Below, piece after piece: positions 45,819-54,809 of a DNA stretch of 64,000 bases. A model generated the notes under the pieces. It saw only the letters and a list, made by a program, of their open reading frames with translations. It had not been told where the DNA came from and did not search any database. Where the stretch lies: NCBI GenBank assembly GCA_021404565.1, contig JAAWWF010000029.1, forward strand, positions 146,488-210,487, given 5' to 3'. Position 1 is the first letter of the stretch. Each line of letters begins with the position of its first letter. Origin of the DNA: Roseivirga sp. GTDB taxonomy: Bacteria; Bacteroidota; Bacteroidia; Cytophagales; Cyclobacteriaceae. The translations under genes and the position numbers were made by a program.

Positions 45819-47627
45819 ATGGATTTTCACAAGTATCTTCTCGCGTTCTTAGGCGCTTTCCTTTTTACAACTTGTTCCACAAACCAGCCTACGGGGCCTC
45901 AGGCGGTAGACATTTTGGGAAACCAGGACTACCTGGCTTTTTCTTATGGTGGTTATCGTGAAGTGTCGAGGGACCAGGCTCCAACGGTTGAGGAGTTGAA
46001 AGATGATATGCGCATTCTTGCTGCCATGGGGGTGAAGCTGTTGCGGACCTATAATACCCAGCAGTTTGCGCATGCCGCCAACCTGCTCAAGGCCATCAGA
46101 AGCTTGAAAGAGGAGGAAATGGACTTTGAAATGTATGTGATGTTGGGCACCTGGATAGAGGCAGAGGGTTCCTGGACCGATCAGGTGAATCATGATGTGG
46201 GCAATGAGTTAAATAATAAAGCTGAAATAGAAGCGGCCGTTGCCATGGTCAACGAATACCCTGACATAGTGAAGGTGATAGCCGTTGGCAATGAAGCTAT
46301 GGTGAAGTGGGCAGCAGGATACTTTGTACAACCAGCTGTGATTTTGAAATGGGTCAATCATCTGCAAGCACTGAAAGATGGAGGCGAAATACCGGCCGAA
46401 ACCTGGATTACCAGCTCAGACAATTATGAGTCCTGGGGTGGTGGAGCCAACACATATCATTCAGACGAATTGGTAGCGTTGATGAGCGCAGTTGACTTCA
46501 TTTCATTACATACTTATCCCTTCCACGATTCGCATTACAATCCAGCCTTTTGGGGAGTGCCGGATGCAGAGAAAAACCTAAACCAGGAAACGCAAATTGA
46601 AAAGGCAATGGCCAGGGCAGCCGAATACGCCAAAAGCCAGTATGAGGGTACTAAGGCTTATATGGTAAGAAATGGTATAGACAAACCAATACACATAGGC
46701 GAAACAGGTTGGGCCACCATTGCAGCTTCGTCCTATGGTGCAACAGGCTCGAAGGCCGCTGATGAACTCAAAGAAAAACTTTACTATGAGTACATGCGCA
46801 AGTGGACCAATGAAGCAGGTATGTCGTGCTTCTATTTTGAAGCCTTTGATGAACAGTGGAAGGATAAGGGAAATCCATTGGGTTCGGAAAATCATTTTGG
46901 ATTGATCAACCTGAAGGGAGAGGCCAAGTATGCCCTTTGGGATATGGTAGACGCGGGTATTTTTGAAGGGCTGACACGTAACGGAAACAGCATTACCAAG
47001 AGTTTTGGAGGAGATGCAGCTAGAATGATGGAGACCGTGCTGACCCCGCCTCTTTCGCGCGAACTGGGCATTTTGGAAATAAATACGGTGAACATTAACA
47101 GGGGTGTGGGAGTGTCGGTCACAGAGGCTAACTATGTGATTGTGCACAATGAAATGGACCCGACCACCGATGCTACGTTGACTTATCCAAACTCGAAAGT
47201 AAAGCTCAACTCATGGGAGGGCACCTGTGGTATAGAAATGGACAGAGAAGGGGTGATTCACCTGACAACCGGTACGGGGGAATGGTGGGGTGCTGCCCTG
47301 GAACTTATGGGAGCTGGCGAAAACCTGGCTGAATATACCAATGGCTTTTTGAATCTGGACATCAAAGGCACGAGCAAAGCCCGCTTAAAAGTAGGTTTTC
47401 AGACCGGTACTTTTGCAGGTGGCGACCAGGTAAACAACGGGGTGATCTTTGGTCAGTCAGCACCTTATAAAGTTACTGAGAGGTGGCTTTCATACCGCAT
47501 TCCCATGTCAGATCTGAATCAGGGTGCCAAGCTGGAGGATGTAACTTCAGTGCTTTTTTTCCTGGGTGAGAGCAACTTTGATGGCAAAGATATAGCCCTA
47601 CGAAATGTCTATTATTCCAAAAATTAG
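45819..47627 (+). CDS. GH17-like beta-1,3-glucanase lipoprotein
   Basis: A 602-residue lipoprotein (lipobox LFTTC, Cys19). Residues ~35-395 form a TIM barrel of the GH17 type: acid/base Glu159 in VIAVGNEAM and nucleophile Glu295 in HIGETGWAT, with SSDNYESW and DFISLHTYPFHDSHYN along the barrel. The last ~150 residues (WEGTCGIEMDREGVIHLTTGTGEWWGAALEL... VLFFLGESNFDGKDIALRNVYY) look like a carbohydrate-binding beta-sandwich. Known bacterial GH17 enzymes cut laminarin-type beta-1,3-glucans, so a role in algal or fungal glucan use is likely. Its last 4 nt overlap the convergent rlmF gene. Confidence 0.85.
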   Translation: MDFHKYLLAFLGAFLFTTCSTNQPTGPQAVDILGNQDYLAFSYGGYREVSRDQAPTVEELKDDMRILAAMGVKLLRTYNTQQFAHAANLLKAIRSLKEEEMDFEMYVMLGTWIEAEGSWTDQVNHDVGNELNNKAEIEAAVAMVNEYPDIVKVIAVGNEAMVKWAAGYFVQPAVILKWVNHLQALKDGGEIPAETWITSSDNYESWGGGANTYHSDELVALMSAVDFISLHTYPFHDSHYNPAFWGVPDAEKNLNQETQIEKAMARAAEYAKSQYEGTKAYMVRNGIDKPIHIGETGWATIAASSYGATGSKAADELKEKLYYEYMRKWTNEAGMSCFYFEAFDEQWKDKGNPLGSENHFGLINLKGEAKYALWDMVDAGIFEGLTRNGNSITKSFGGDAARMMETVLTPPLSRELGILEINTVNINRGVGVSVTEANYVIVHNEMDPTTDATLTYPNSKVKLNSWEGTCGIEMDREGVIHLTTGTGEWWGAALELMGAGENLAEYTNGFLNLDIKGTSKARLKVGFQTGTFAGGDQVNNGVIFGQSAPYKVTERWLSYRIPMSDLNQGAKLEDVTSVLFFLGESNFDGKDIALRNVYYSKN

Positions 47628-48646
47628 GAATTTGAATCAGCTTTCCACCTCGTGTTTTTCCATTCTTTTTGCTGTTCAGCCGTAAGAAAGGTCCAGGCAA
47701 TAATTCTGCTTGATTTATTACCCTGGCCCATGGGAATAACCTTGATCTCAAGTGCTTTTACTGCATTCAAAGCCTCTCTGGTTCCTTTAAGGTTAGCCTC
47801 CTTTGATACGAGAGTGCTAAACCAGAAGCATGAATCGGCAAACTTCTTACTTTCACGCACCATATCCCGGATAAATCTTCTTTCACCACCATCTGTCCAA
47901 AGCTCACTGCCCTTACCACCAAAATTCAGGGTGGGTTTGTCAGTTTTTTTAGCGTTCAGGTTGTTGACCTTGCGCAGAGAAGCTTCCTCAGCTGCCAGGG
48001 CTGAGGCATGAAAAGGTGGATTACAAATAGAAAGATCTACCCGCTCTTCTTTTCGCAGAACACAGTAAAAGATGTCTTTGGAATCCGGTTGTAGTCTCAG
48101 CTCTACCTTTCCTTTCAGGCCGGGGTTGCCGTCCACTATTTTCTGAGCTGAGTCGATGGAGGTTTTGTCGATATCAGTACCAATAAACGACCAGCCGTAT
48201 TCATGCTGGCCTATGATAGGGTAAATGCAATTGGCACCGGTGCCTATATCGATGCATTTGATACCGGCTCCGGTAGGTATTCTTCCGAAGTTGCTGGCGC
48301 ACAATACATCGGCAATATGGTGGATGTAGTCGGCCCTGCCGGGAATGGGAGGGCAGAGGTAGCCTTCGGGAATATCCCAATAGTCGAGCTTATAATGATG
48401 CATCAAGAGTGCAGTATTAAGCGCTTTCACAGCCTCCGGTCGGGCAAAGTCTATGGATTCATTACCATGCACATTGAGTGAAACGGAGGAGGCAAGGGGA
48501 GGGTGAGCCTTGGTAAGGACTTTGAAATCATAACGGTTTCGATGCTGGCTGCGTGGATGAATTCTTGATTTTTCTCCTGATCCGCCCTTTGACTTTCCGG
48601 AGTCCTTAAAGGAAATACTCCGCCTGCTTTTCCTGTTATTACCCAT
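47624..48646 (-). CDS. rlmF: 23S rRNA (adenine(1618)-N(6))-methyltransferase
   Basis: A 340-residue cytoplasmic enzyme that methylates N6 of A1618 (E. coli numbering) in 23S rRNA. After a basic ~38-residue N-terminal tail come the family block SLNVHGNESIDFARPEAVKALNTALLMHHYKLDYWDIPEGYLCPPIPGRADYIHH, the SAM-binding CIDIGTGANCIYPIIG and the N6-methyltransferase motif NPPFHAS. Its end overlaps the convergent GH17-like gene by 4 nt. The VF530-family gene lies 18 nt upstream on the same strand, so the two probably form one transcript. Confidence 0.92.
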   Translation of the reverse strand: MGNNRKSRRSISFKDSGKSKGGSGEKSRIHPRSQHRNRYDFKVLTKAHPPLASSVSLNVHGNESIDFARPEAVKALNTALLMHHYKLDYWDIPEGYLCPPIPGRADYIHHIADVLCASNFGRIPTGAGIKCIDIGTGANCIYPIIGQHEYGWSFIGTDIDKTSIDSAQKIVDGNPGLKGKVELRLQPDSKDIFYCVLRKEERVDLSICNPPFHASALAAEEASLRKVNNLNAKKTDKPTLNFGGKGSELWTDGGERRFIRDMVRESKKFADSCFWFSTLVSKEANLKGTREALNAVKALEIKVIPMGQGNKSSRIIAWTFLTAEQQKEWKNTRWKADSNS

Positions 48647-48664
48647 CTGTTATGCTTGTTAGTG

Positions 48665-48913
48665 CTATTTGCCGATTGATTCAAGGTACAGCTTTTCAAC
48701 CTTCTCCCTTGCCCAGGGCGTCCTTCTCAAGAATTTAAGACTTGATTTGTATGAGGGATTGTTTGTGAAACAACCAATGTTGATGCGATTCCCCAGTTCC
48801 TCAAAGCCATATTGAAAAATCAAGTGCTCGAGAATTTCGGTCAGTTTCACACCGTGCAGGGGATTATTGACTTGCTCACGTTTTGGCTCTCTACGGGTAT
48901 ATTCAAAGTCCAT
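48665..48913 (-). CDS. VF530 family (DUF2132) small DNA-binding-like protein
   Basis: An 82-residue protein when started at the ATG at 48913 (MDFEYTRREP); the longer frame would need a TTG. It matches the VF530 family closely: NNPLHGVKLTEILEHLIFQYGFEELG, NIGCFTNNPSYKSSLKFLRRTPWAREKVEKLYLES. The family has a known double-stranded-DNA-binding-like fold, but its role in the cell is not established. It is 18 nt upstream of rlmF. Confidence 0.88.
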   Translation of the reverse strand: MDFEYTRREPKREQVNNPLHGVKLTEILEHLIFQYGFEELGNRINIGCFTNNPSYKSSLKFLRRTPWAREKVEKLYLESIGK

Positions 48914-48949
48914 GTGTCGCAAGTTACATGCATCCTGTGGGATATGTAA

Positions 48950-48986
48950 GCAATGCCGGGCTTATTGTCTTAAAGTCCGGCATTGC
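48950..48986 (-). terminator. Hairpin terminator after the HELVH membrane-protein gene
   Basis: A perfect 10-bp stem GCAATGCCGG (48950-48959) / CCGGCATTGC (48977-48986) with a 17-nt loop lies 10 nt after the stop of the 223-residue membrane protein. The T run after it on the minus strand is poor, so termination strength is uncertain. Confidence 0.55.
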
Positions 48987-48995
48987 AGGTCTGTT

Positions 48996-49667
48996 TTACC
49001 TTTCAGGATCGAGGTACTTCTTTGTTTTGAGGTAGAGCAAGATAGTCACCACCTCATTGATGATAAACAGCAGTCCAATACCAATTATTGCCTGGTCCAG
49101 TACTCCTTTTTCCAGCATCAGATACTCTAGCAAAAAGAACATAGGCCCAAAAAGAATATAGGGAAGTAAGAGAGCATAGAGCAGAAACCAGAGCAGCCTT
49201 TGCTTGTTCTGAATGGCCTTGTAAGCCTGAATCAAAGGGGGGACACAAATAGCCCAGACCAGTATGATGACAATCCAGGTATTGACCGTGGTATAACCAA
49301 AAAGCTTGCCGGTAGCATAGAGCTCATCATTAAAACCCATGATAGGGCCAAGCATTCTTTGAACAGGCATTTGCGCGAAAATCATAGCAAACCCCAGGTG
49401 GCTGTGGAAATTCGACTTGTTTGCTCTGAGCATAGCCATGCCCACATACATCATAATAAAGGTGAAGACAGGCCCGGCATAGGTGGCCAGGTAGCTGATG
49501 TTTTCTCCTTCGCAGGCTGTTGCAAAAGAGTTGAAGCTTTTAACGCCCCAGGCTCCACATACCAGATAACCGGCAAAGTGATGAACCAGCTCATGCAGGG
49601 AGGCATAGAGCATGCTTATGCAATAAAGGGCAATACAGTATTTGAGTGTTAGTTTGAGTTTGACCAT
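48996..49667 (-). CDS. Multi-pass membrane protein with HELVH motif (M50-like)
   Basis: A 223-residue protein with about six membrane helices. HELVHH (H25, E26, H29) in the first helix region matches the HExxH zinc motif of membrane metalloproteases such as site-2 protease (M50), and AGPVFTFIMMYVGMAM later resembles the region where M50 proteins carry a third metal ligand. No clear NPDG-type motif is visible, so catalytic activity is unproven. Its start codon sits in a 9-bp hairpin; it is 51 nt downstream of the MBL-fold gene on the same strand. Confidence 0.72.
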   Translation of the reverse strand: MVKLKLTLKYCIALYCISMLYASLHELVHHFAGYLVCGAWGVKSFNSFATACEGENISYLATYAGPVFTFIMMYVGMAMLRANKSNFHSHLGFAMIFAQMPVQRMLGPIMGFNDELYATGKLFGYTTVNTWIVIILVWAICVPPLIQAYKAIQNKQRLLWFLLYALLLPYILFGPMFFLLEYLMLEKGVLDQAIIGIGLLFIINEVVTILLYLKTKKYLDPER

Positions 49668-49685
49668 GACCTTTTTAGGTCATGG
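49664..49685 (-). promoter_or_regulatory. Start-codon hairpin of the HELVH membrane-protein gene
   Basis: CCATGACCT (49664-49672) and AGGTCATGG (49677-49685) form a perfect 9-bp stem with a 4-nt loop. On the minus strand the ATG at 49667 lies in the 3' arm and the A-rich stretch before it lies in the loop. The 5' arm ATG runs into a stop at once. No T run follows, so control of translation, rather than termination, is more likely. Confidence 0.6.
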
Positions 49686-49718
49686 GAGGAGAAATGTTCA
49701 GAGAAGGTTGCAGCCGGG

Positions 49719-50624
49719 CTATCTCACAGGGAAGATGATGAATTTATCATGGATATCTCTTTTGGGAGTATCTCCGATTTTGTTCAACGCCTCATGAAGT
49801 TCTTTCAGGTCTGTTAAATATAGGGGAAGCTTCTGCTCTTGCGGATGGTATTTACTTCCCATTGGGTAATCCTTACCGTCATTGACTGACATTTCTATGT
49901 GGTTGCCCAGAATATACTTTATCGGATTGTCTGCTGCGAAAGCCACTAGTTTGGATATGCTGGACCTGAAACTTGCCCAGTCGGCCACGTACAATCTGCC
50001 AGGGTAAAAAGTGTCCCCTGTGAGCATGATTTGTGTGTTCCTGTCATAAACAGCTACCGAAGATTCCTGGTGACCGGGAATAGGGATAATATCCAGCTTT
50101 CGGCCACCTAAATCAACCGTAACATTCTCATCCGGCCAATTATTGATGTAAAAAAAAGAGGCGACCTCTTCAGGCTGCAGGCCGACTACAGTAGTTCGGG
50201 CTTTACCATTGAACTGAGCATCTGCTGCTTTATGGTCACCGTGATTATGTGTGTGAAGCACTACCAACTCCATTGATGTGTTATGCTCCTTGTCCCAGTT
50301 GTCGATCAGTCTTCTTACAGTTTTGTAAAGAGGGAATTTTTCTTGCTCTTTTGTAGCCCCGGTATCTGTGAGCAGGGCTTTTTCTTTCCCCAGAAAGAGG
50401 TACATAAAAGGAGCTTCGAAGTGTGTGCACTTGTTTTGTCGTAAAATCCAAGTGTTGCTGTTGTACTGTACTATCTGTATCGGATCGTCCGTGTTGACAC
50501 TACAGTCAGCAGAGCCATGAATCCACTTTTGTTCTTCAAGATTGACCGATTGAGCAAAAGAAACAGAACAGATCGCTAATAGCGCGAGCGCTGTAATGAA
50601 AGAGCGGAGTTTAAATCTTTGCAT
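49719..50624 (-). CDS. Secreted metallo-beta-lactamase-fold hydrolase
   Basis: A 301-residue protein with a signal peptide (ALALLAICSVSFAQ). The MBL zinc signature HTHNHGDH (H124, H126, H128, D130, H131) is complete, with later ligands in GHQESSVAVYD, LTGDTFYPGR and LGNHIEMS. The fold is broad (lactamases, glyoxalase II-like, lactonases); nothing here shows a beta-lactam substrate. Its neighbour downstream is the HELVH membrane protein. No partner gene suggests the substrate. Confidence 0.87.
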   Translation of the reverse strand: MQRFKLRSFITALALLAICSVSFAQSVNLEEQKWIHGSADCSVNTDDPIQIVQYNSNTWILRQNKCTHFEAPFMYLFLGKEKALLTDTGATKEQEKFPLYKTVRRLIDNWDKEHNTSMELVVLHTHNHGDHKAADAQFNGKARTTVVGLQPEEVASFFYINNWPDENVTVDLGGRKLDIIPIPGHQESSVAVYDRNTQIMLTGDTFYPGRLYVADWASFRSSISKLVAFAADNPIKYILGNHIEMSVNDGKDYPMGSKYHPQEQKLPLYLTDLKELHEALNKIGDTPKRDIHDKFIIFPVR

Positions 50625-50707
50625 AACTAAGAATTCAGAAGACCCTTTTAATATAGGTCAATTCTCAGCAGATTCTGGCAACAAATGGTTTAATGTGACC
50701 AACGCCT

Positions 50708-51457
50708 CTAAAAAGTCCAGGCCAGCCTTAGGTTAAGGTCAAGTTTCAACACTCGTTCGGAAACCTTCCTGTTGGATGAGTATTCGAGATCCAGACTTTG
50801 ATAGTCACGACCGCTGTGAAAAAGACCTTCAATATTGTTGACGTTGAGGTGGTCAACTTCTCTGTAGCGGATACCGGCTCCGGTATATGCCTCTAATACC
50901 AAACTAGAGGTGATATATTGCTGAATCCCAACACGTAGGGTCATGGTGAAAAAGGCTTTGTCCACCGTCACCATTCTGGGGAAATAGTCGTCCCGATCCC
51001 GAGTCAGGTACTCATTATCACTTGGCATGGTGTAAAAGAGCTCCGCTTCATGCCTCTTTTTCATTCCCTCAAGGGCAAGAGCATAATACCATCGACTGTT
51101 TTTATAATTGGTCTTATAATACTTCAGCTCAAAACCGGCCATAAAGCCATCGGTATCGCGCGCATATTCGTTATCTCGACTGGTCAGGACAGCAAAGTGG
51201 TACTCGGTAGATAGCCTGTTGCCATGAAGCCGCTCATAGCCCAGTTCCAGACCGGGATGAAACGTACTGAAGAGGGAGAAAGGAGTGAGGTTGATTTTAT
51301 GCTTTGGCCAAAGCAGGCTATCTGTTTTCGACTTTGACGGTTTAACCTTCTTGATTTCAATCCTTTCAGCCCTGTCTGCTACTGTTTGGGCTCGGAGCGG
51401 TATGAGTCCGAAAAACAGACTTAGTAATAAGGTTGAGAGTACTACTTTAATATGCAT
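50708..51457 (-). CDS. Secreted beta-strand-rich protein, probable outer-membrane barrel
   Basis: A 249-residue protein with a signal peptide (VVLSTLLLSLFFGLIPLRAQ). The mature part reads as alternating strands: INLTPFSLFSTFHPGLELGYERLHGNRLSTEYHFAVL, GFELKYYKTNYKNSRWYYALALEGM, FTMTLRVGIQQYITSSLVLEAYTGAGIRYREV and the C-terminal LRLAWTF, ending in Phe as many outer-membrane barrels do. No specific family recognised. Function unknown. Confidence 0.78.
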   Translation of the reverse strand: MHIKVVLSTLLLSLFFGLIPLRAQTVADRAERIEIKKVKPSKSKTDSLLWPKHKINLTPFSLFSTFHPGLELGYERLHGNRLSTEYHFAVLTSRDNEYARDTDGFMAGFELKYYKTNYKNSRWYYALALEGMKKRHEAELFYTMPSDNEYLTRDRDDYFPRMVTVDKAFFTMTLRVGIQQYITSSLVLEAYTGAGIRYREVDHLNVNNIEGLFHSGRDYQSLDLEYSSNRKVSERVLKLDLNLRLAWTF

Positions 51458-51583
51458 CAGGCCTTGTTTCCATAGGGATGCACTTCAGAGTAAAATGGTA
51501 ACAGAAATGTTTTAATATCTCTTCATAAGTCCATTCGCTCACAAACCTATTTCAAGACGGCCATTAACATACCGACAAAGCAA

Positions 51584-51994
51584 TCAGGGTTGTTTGATGA
51601 AAACGATGGTATCTTCTCCTTCAAAATTCTCTGGTCGACTTCCGGTGTATCCCAGGGCGAGTTTCATGTTGTTATCGTCAATAAACTCCAGGATTCCTTT
51701 CAGACGTCCCATTTCTACATCATCTGCCAGTTTATATATGACAAAATCAATCTCCACGGGGGCACTTTGATAGTTGATCTCAAAGAGCATATAAACCTCT
51801 ATACCTCTGATAACAGCAGATTTCCCGCCCATGACCTCCCCGTTAGCTTTCAGGGTGGCGTAACCTTCTTTATCCAAAATCAAATAGCCAATGTCAACAC
51901 CATCATCTCCTTCCCAGGTACCAAGGTGTTTGGTTTCCTGGTTTTGAGGGAATTGGAATAGGAGAAAGGAGAGAATTAAAGTGAATCTGATCAT
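51584..51994 (-). CDS. Small secreted protein of unknown function
   Basis: A 136-residue protein with a short signal peptide (FTLILSFLLFQFPQ). The mature part (LGTWEGDDGVDIGYLILDKEGYATLKANGEVMGGK..., PVEIDFVIYKLADDVEMGRLKGILEFIDDNNMKLALGYTG) has the look of small lipocalin-like or DUF-type proteins that start with a GTWxGDDG motif. No family assigned. Stands alone. Confidence 0.7.
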   Translation of the reverse strand: MIRFTLILSFLLFQFPQNQETKHLGTWEGDDGVDIGYLILDKEGYATLKANGEVMGGKSAVIRGIEVYMLFEINYQSAPVEIDFVIYKLADDVEMGRLKGILEFIDDNNMKLALGYTGSRPENFEGEDTIVFIKQP

Positions 51995-52065
51995 GGGTTT
52001 ATCTGGTTAAGACCTACTGTTTAAAGCCGTTTTCGGTGATAAAATGTCTATATCATAATTCGGGA

Positions 52066-52500
52066 TTAAGTGCCTGTATTAATCTCAGCGGCAGAAAAGT
52101 CCTCCGGTGGGATAGGTATTCCATAAAACCTGCTAAGCATAGATATTTGTCCTATATGGGTCAAAATATCCGATAGAGGCCCCTGAAGGAGCTTTTTTGC
52201 ATAGTTTACCGGTAGCTCATTTTTGGAAAGCACCTTATCTAAAACCTGTATCTCTTTAAGAAAACGCTCTGCTTCAGCTTTAAACCCAAGTTGTTCAGGC
52301 TTTTCCGCAGGTCGAGATTCCTCTTGAATAAATACCCTGGTAGCCTTTAGCACCTGGTACATATGATTTAGGATTTCATCCGGAGTGCGACTTCCTTTAC
52401 CAAGACTAAGGGTTCCAAAGCCATCATCGGCATTTTTAACAGTTTTACGAAATCGGTAATTGATAGTGGAGAGGGTATGCCTCAGGTATTCATTGGTCAT
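52066..52500 (-). CDS. DinB-like protein
   Basis: A 144-residue cytoplasmic protein when started at MTNEYLRHTLSTINYRF; an ATG 11 codons upstream is also open. Helical DinB-like fold: YRFRKTVKNADDGFGTLSLGKGSRTPDEILNHMYQVLKATRVF and LLQGPLSDILTHIGQISMLSRFYGIPIPPEDF. The His in NHMYQV and LTHIGQ fit the metal-site positions of the DinB superfamily. It is a second DinB-fold protein in the window, unlike the secreted one at 44804. Function unknown. Confidence 0.75.
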   Translation of the reverse strand: MTNEYLRHTLSTINYRFRKTVKNADDGFGTLSLGKGSRTPDEILNHMYQVLKATRVFIQEESRPAEKPEQLGFKAEAERFLKEIQVLDKVLSKNELPVNYAKKLLQGPLSDILTHIGQISMLSRFYGIPIPPEDFSAAEINTGT

Positions 52501-52672
52501 TTGCTGCGAAATTAAGCTTACCGAAAGATACATGAATTAACAGACCGTGTGGTTGAAAGTACGGAAGGATTGAATTAATTGAATTTCAATGGTTCCCATT
52601 AAGCCGCTTTGCGTTGTTAATAGCGATATCCACTCTTAAAAGTGAGGGACGTCTCCATCAAAGTATTTCTGA

Positions 52673-53770
52673 ATGAAAGACCCAAGATACAATCCCCTCA
52701 TACTTTTAAGCTTTTTGTTAATTGCTGTTTTCTCTTGTGGAAGCAATGATGATTTGCCAGAGAGCGCACCATACTGGGAGGCGGTAGAGCCGGCTGCGGT
52801 AGGATTAGATGCCACTGTATTAGATGATCTCAGGGTGAAAATCGGAAATAACGAGCTGGGAAAGGTCAGCAGTTTAGTGATTATAAAAGATGGTAAACTG
52901 GCTTATGAGTCCTACTTTGGAGGGATGGATGCCGATACTCCGCATCTCAACTACTCTGTGACAAAGAGCATCAGTGCTATGGCCATAGGTGTTCTCTTTG
53001 ACGATAGCAAAATCGTGGAGCTGGACGTACCGATTCTGAGCTTCTTCCCTGATTATCCGCTCAATACACTGTCAAACCCCGACCAGAGAAAACAGGATAT
53101 CACCTTACGTCAGACCTTACAAATGCGAGCTGGTTTTGACTGGGACGAATTGGGTGTGCCATATACTTCTTCGGCAAACCCTGCGGTAGAAATTGTGGGC
53201 ACTAATGATTGGATCAGGTATGTACTTGATAAGCCTTTGTCCACCGATCCGGGCAGTCGCTTTGCCTATAACAGTGGTTGTACCATGCTGCTCTCCGGGG
53301 TTATCAATCAACTGACCGGGGAAACGGCCTCGGCTTACACCAAAGAAAAGATACTGGACCGCTTGCAGATCACAAATTACGAATGGCAGGAGGGACCCAA
53401 CGAAATTTCAAACACCGGTTTTGGAATTAGCCTCAGGCCTCGTGATATGGCCAAGATCGGTCAGCTCATGCTGAACAATGGAGTTTGGGAGGGGCGACAA
53501 CTGCTCTCCGGTCGCTGGATAGCCGCCACTTTTGAGCCCTACACTCGTTTTCAGGGAGGCTATGGTTATGGCTATCAGTGGTGGAATAAAACCTTTACCA
53601 TCAATGGCCTAGAGAAGATCATACCTTATGCCCATGGTTATGGAGATCAGATGATCTATGTAATCAAAGACCTGAATATGGTGGTGGTACTCACCGGAGA
53701 AAACTATAACGGAGAGCAATCTTTCGAAGAAAACATTATTCAGGACTTTGTGATTCCTGCAGCGGGGTAA
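52673..53770 (+). CDS. Serine hydrolase lipoprotein (beta-lactamase/PBP-C-like fold)
   Basis: A 365-residue lipoprotein (lipobox FSC, Cys22). The class C beta-lactamase-like fold is clear: Ser95-Val-Thr-Lys98 in HLNYSVTKSISAMAIG, a YNSG motif near residue 200 (FAYNSGCTMLLSGVINQLTG) and a C-terminal HGYGDQMIY block in place of the KTG motif. Family members include esterases, DD-peptidases and 6-aminohexanoate-dimer hydrolases; substrate not predictable. Single gene with no clear operon. Confidence 0.87.
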   Translation: MKDPRYNPLILLSFLLIAVFSCGSNDDLPESAPYWEAVEPAAVGLDATVLDDLRVKIGNNELGKVSSLVIIKDGKLAYESYFGGMDADTPHLNYSVTKSISAMAIGVLFDDSKIVELDVPILSFFPDYPLNTLSNPDQRKQDITLRQTLQMRAGFDWDELGVPYTSSANPAVEIVGTNDWIRYVLDKPLSTDPGSRFAYNSGCTMLLSGVINQLTGETASAYTKEKILDRLQITNYEWQEGPNEISNTGFGISLRPRDMAKIGQLMLNNGVWEGRQLLSGRWIAATFEPYTRFQGGYGYGYQWWNKTFTINGLEKIIPYAHGYGDQMIYVIKDLNMVVVLTGENYNGEQSFEENIIQDFVIPAAG

Positions 53771-53868
53771 AAGAGATTTCTACTTTTGGTATCAGTGGTC
53801 ATCAGAAAGTAACCTTTGTACTTACCGAAACATGTTAAAAACCACCTGATACACCAGCTTAACCCGGG

Positions 53869-54693
53869 TCAAAAAGCCAGATGCAGACTGCTCGAACAGT
53901 TTTTATCTTTTGACGCATCGTCTATGACCACGATACCCCATCTCCACATATCAATAGTATAATTTACGTCCTTGTCAGCTTTAATAATGGCCCAGGCTTC
54001 TTTCATCCCCTGACTCCAGTTGATATCGTCAAAAATAAATATGACCGGTCCCCTGGTTCTGGTCTTGAGTTGTTGGAAATAGTGTAGAGTCGGGTCTTTC
54101 TGATGATTTCCATCGATAAAGGCCATGTCAAAAAGAATATTGTCAGACATAAGTTTAGGAAAGGTCTCATCATAAAGCCCCTGAATCACTTGAAAGCGAT
54201 CCTCACTGGCAATTGATTTGAAATTATCGTTAGCAATTTCACAGGATTTGGGAAGGCCTTCCATAGTTACAAAATAGCCATCCTGTTCCGAACTGAGGCC
54301 TTCCAATATATAGCTGCCAGACACCCCTAGATTGGTGCCAATTTCAAGAACATTTTTAGTCCCCGGATGCTTTGAAAGGTTGTATAAAAACTGACACCAT
54401 TTTGTGGTTGACGAGGCTTTCACGCTTTCACTTACTTTTTTTTGCATATCGAGCCCGAAAATCTCGTAAGAGATTAAACTCTGGTCAGCCGATAGCCTTT
54501 GGCGATACTCCTCACATCGGGCAAAGCTCTTATGGTCATCTTCTTCGTACTGATTGGCTTTGACCTGATTGAATGCATCCAATACCCTGTCGAGTGTAGG
54601 GTTTTTGTGGGTATAGAGCCTTTTGAGTTGAGATTCTTGTTTTAACCTTCGCTGCAAAATAATGGCGTGTTTTCTAACCTTGTTGAGAAGCAT
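53869..54693 (-). CDS. Class I SAM-dependent methyltransferase
   Basis: A 274-residue cytoplasmic protein with a basic N-terminus and a Rossmann-type domain from ~residue 95: NVLEIGTNLGVSGSYILEGL (SAM motif I), GYFVTMEGLPKSCEIANDNF, FDMAFIDGNHQKDPTLHYF and FIFDDINWSQGMKEAW. This fits O-methyltransferase-like Methyltransf_24 proteins. The DGNHQ and DDINW motifs suggest metal or substrate binding. Substrate unknown, and no biosynthetic neighbours. Confidence 0.85.
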   Translation of the reverse strand: MLLNKVRKHAIILQRRLKQESQLKRLYTHKNPTLDRVLDAFNQVKANQYEEDDHKSFARCEEYRQRLSADQSLISYEIFGLDMQKKVSESVKASSTTKWCQFLYNLSKHPGTKNVLEIGTNLGVSGSYILEGLSSEQDGYFVTMEGLPKSCEIANDNFKSIASEDRFQVIQGLYDETFPKLMSDNILFDMAFIDGNHQKDPTLHYFQQLKTRTRGPVIFIFDDINWSQGMKEAWAIIKADKDVNYTIDMWRWGIVVIDDASKDKNCSSSLHLAF

Positions 54694-54809
54694 GAATTAT
54701 TGTTTGAAATCAATCGAAAAAGTAGAGAGTATTCATCACGGACAAAGGAAATAGAAAACAGGTTGGCCTGAGCTGATTTAATGATTTTTTTGAATTGAAT
54801 TTGCTTCAA

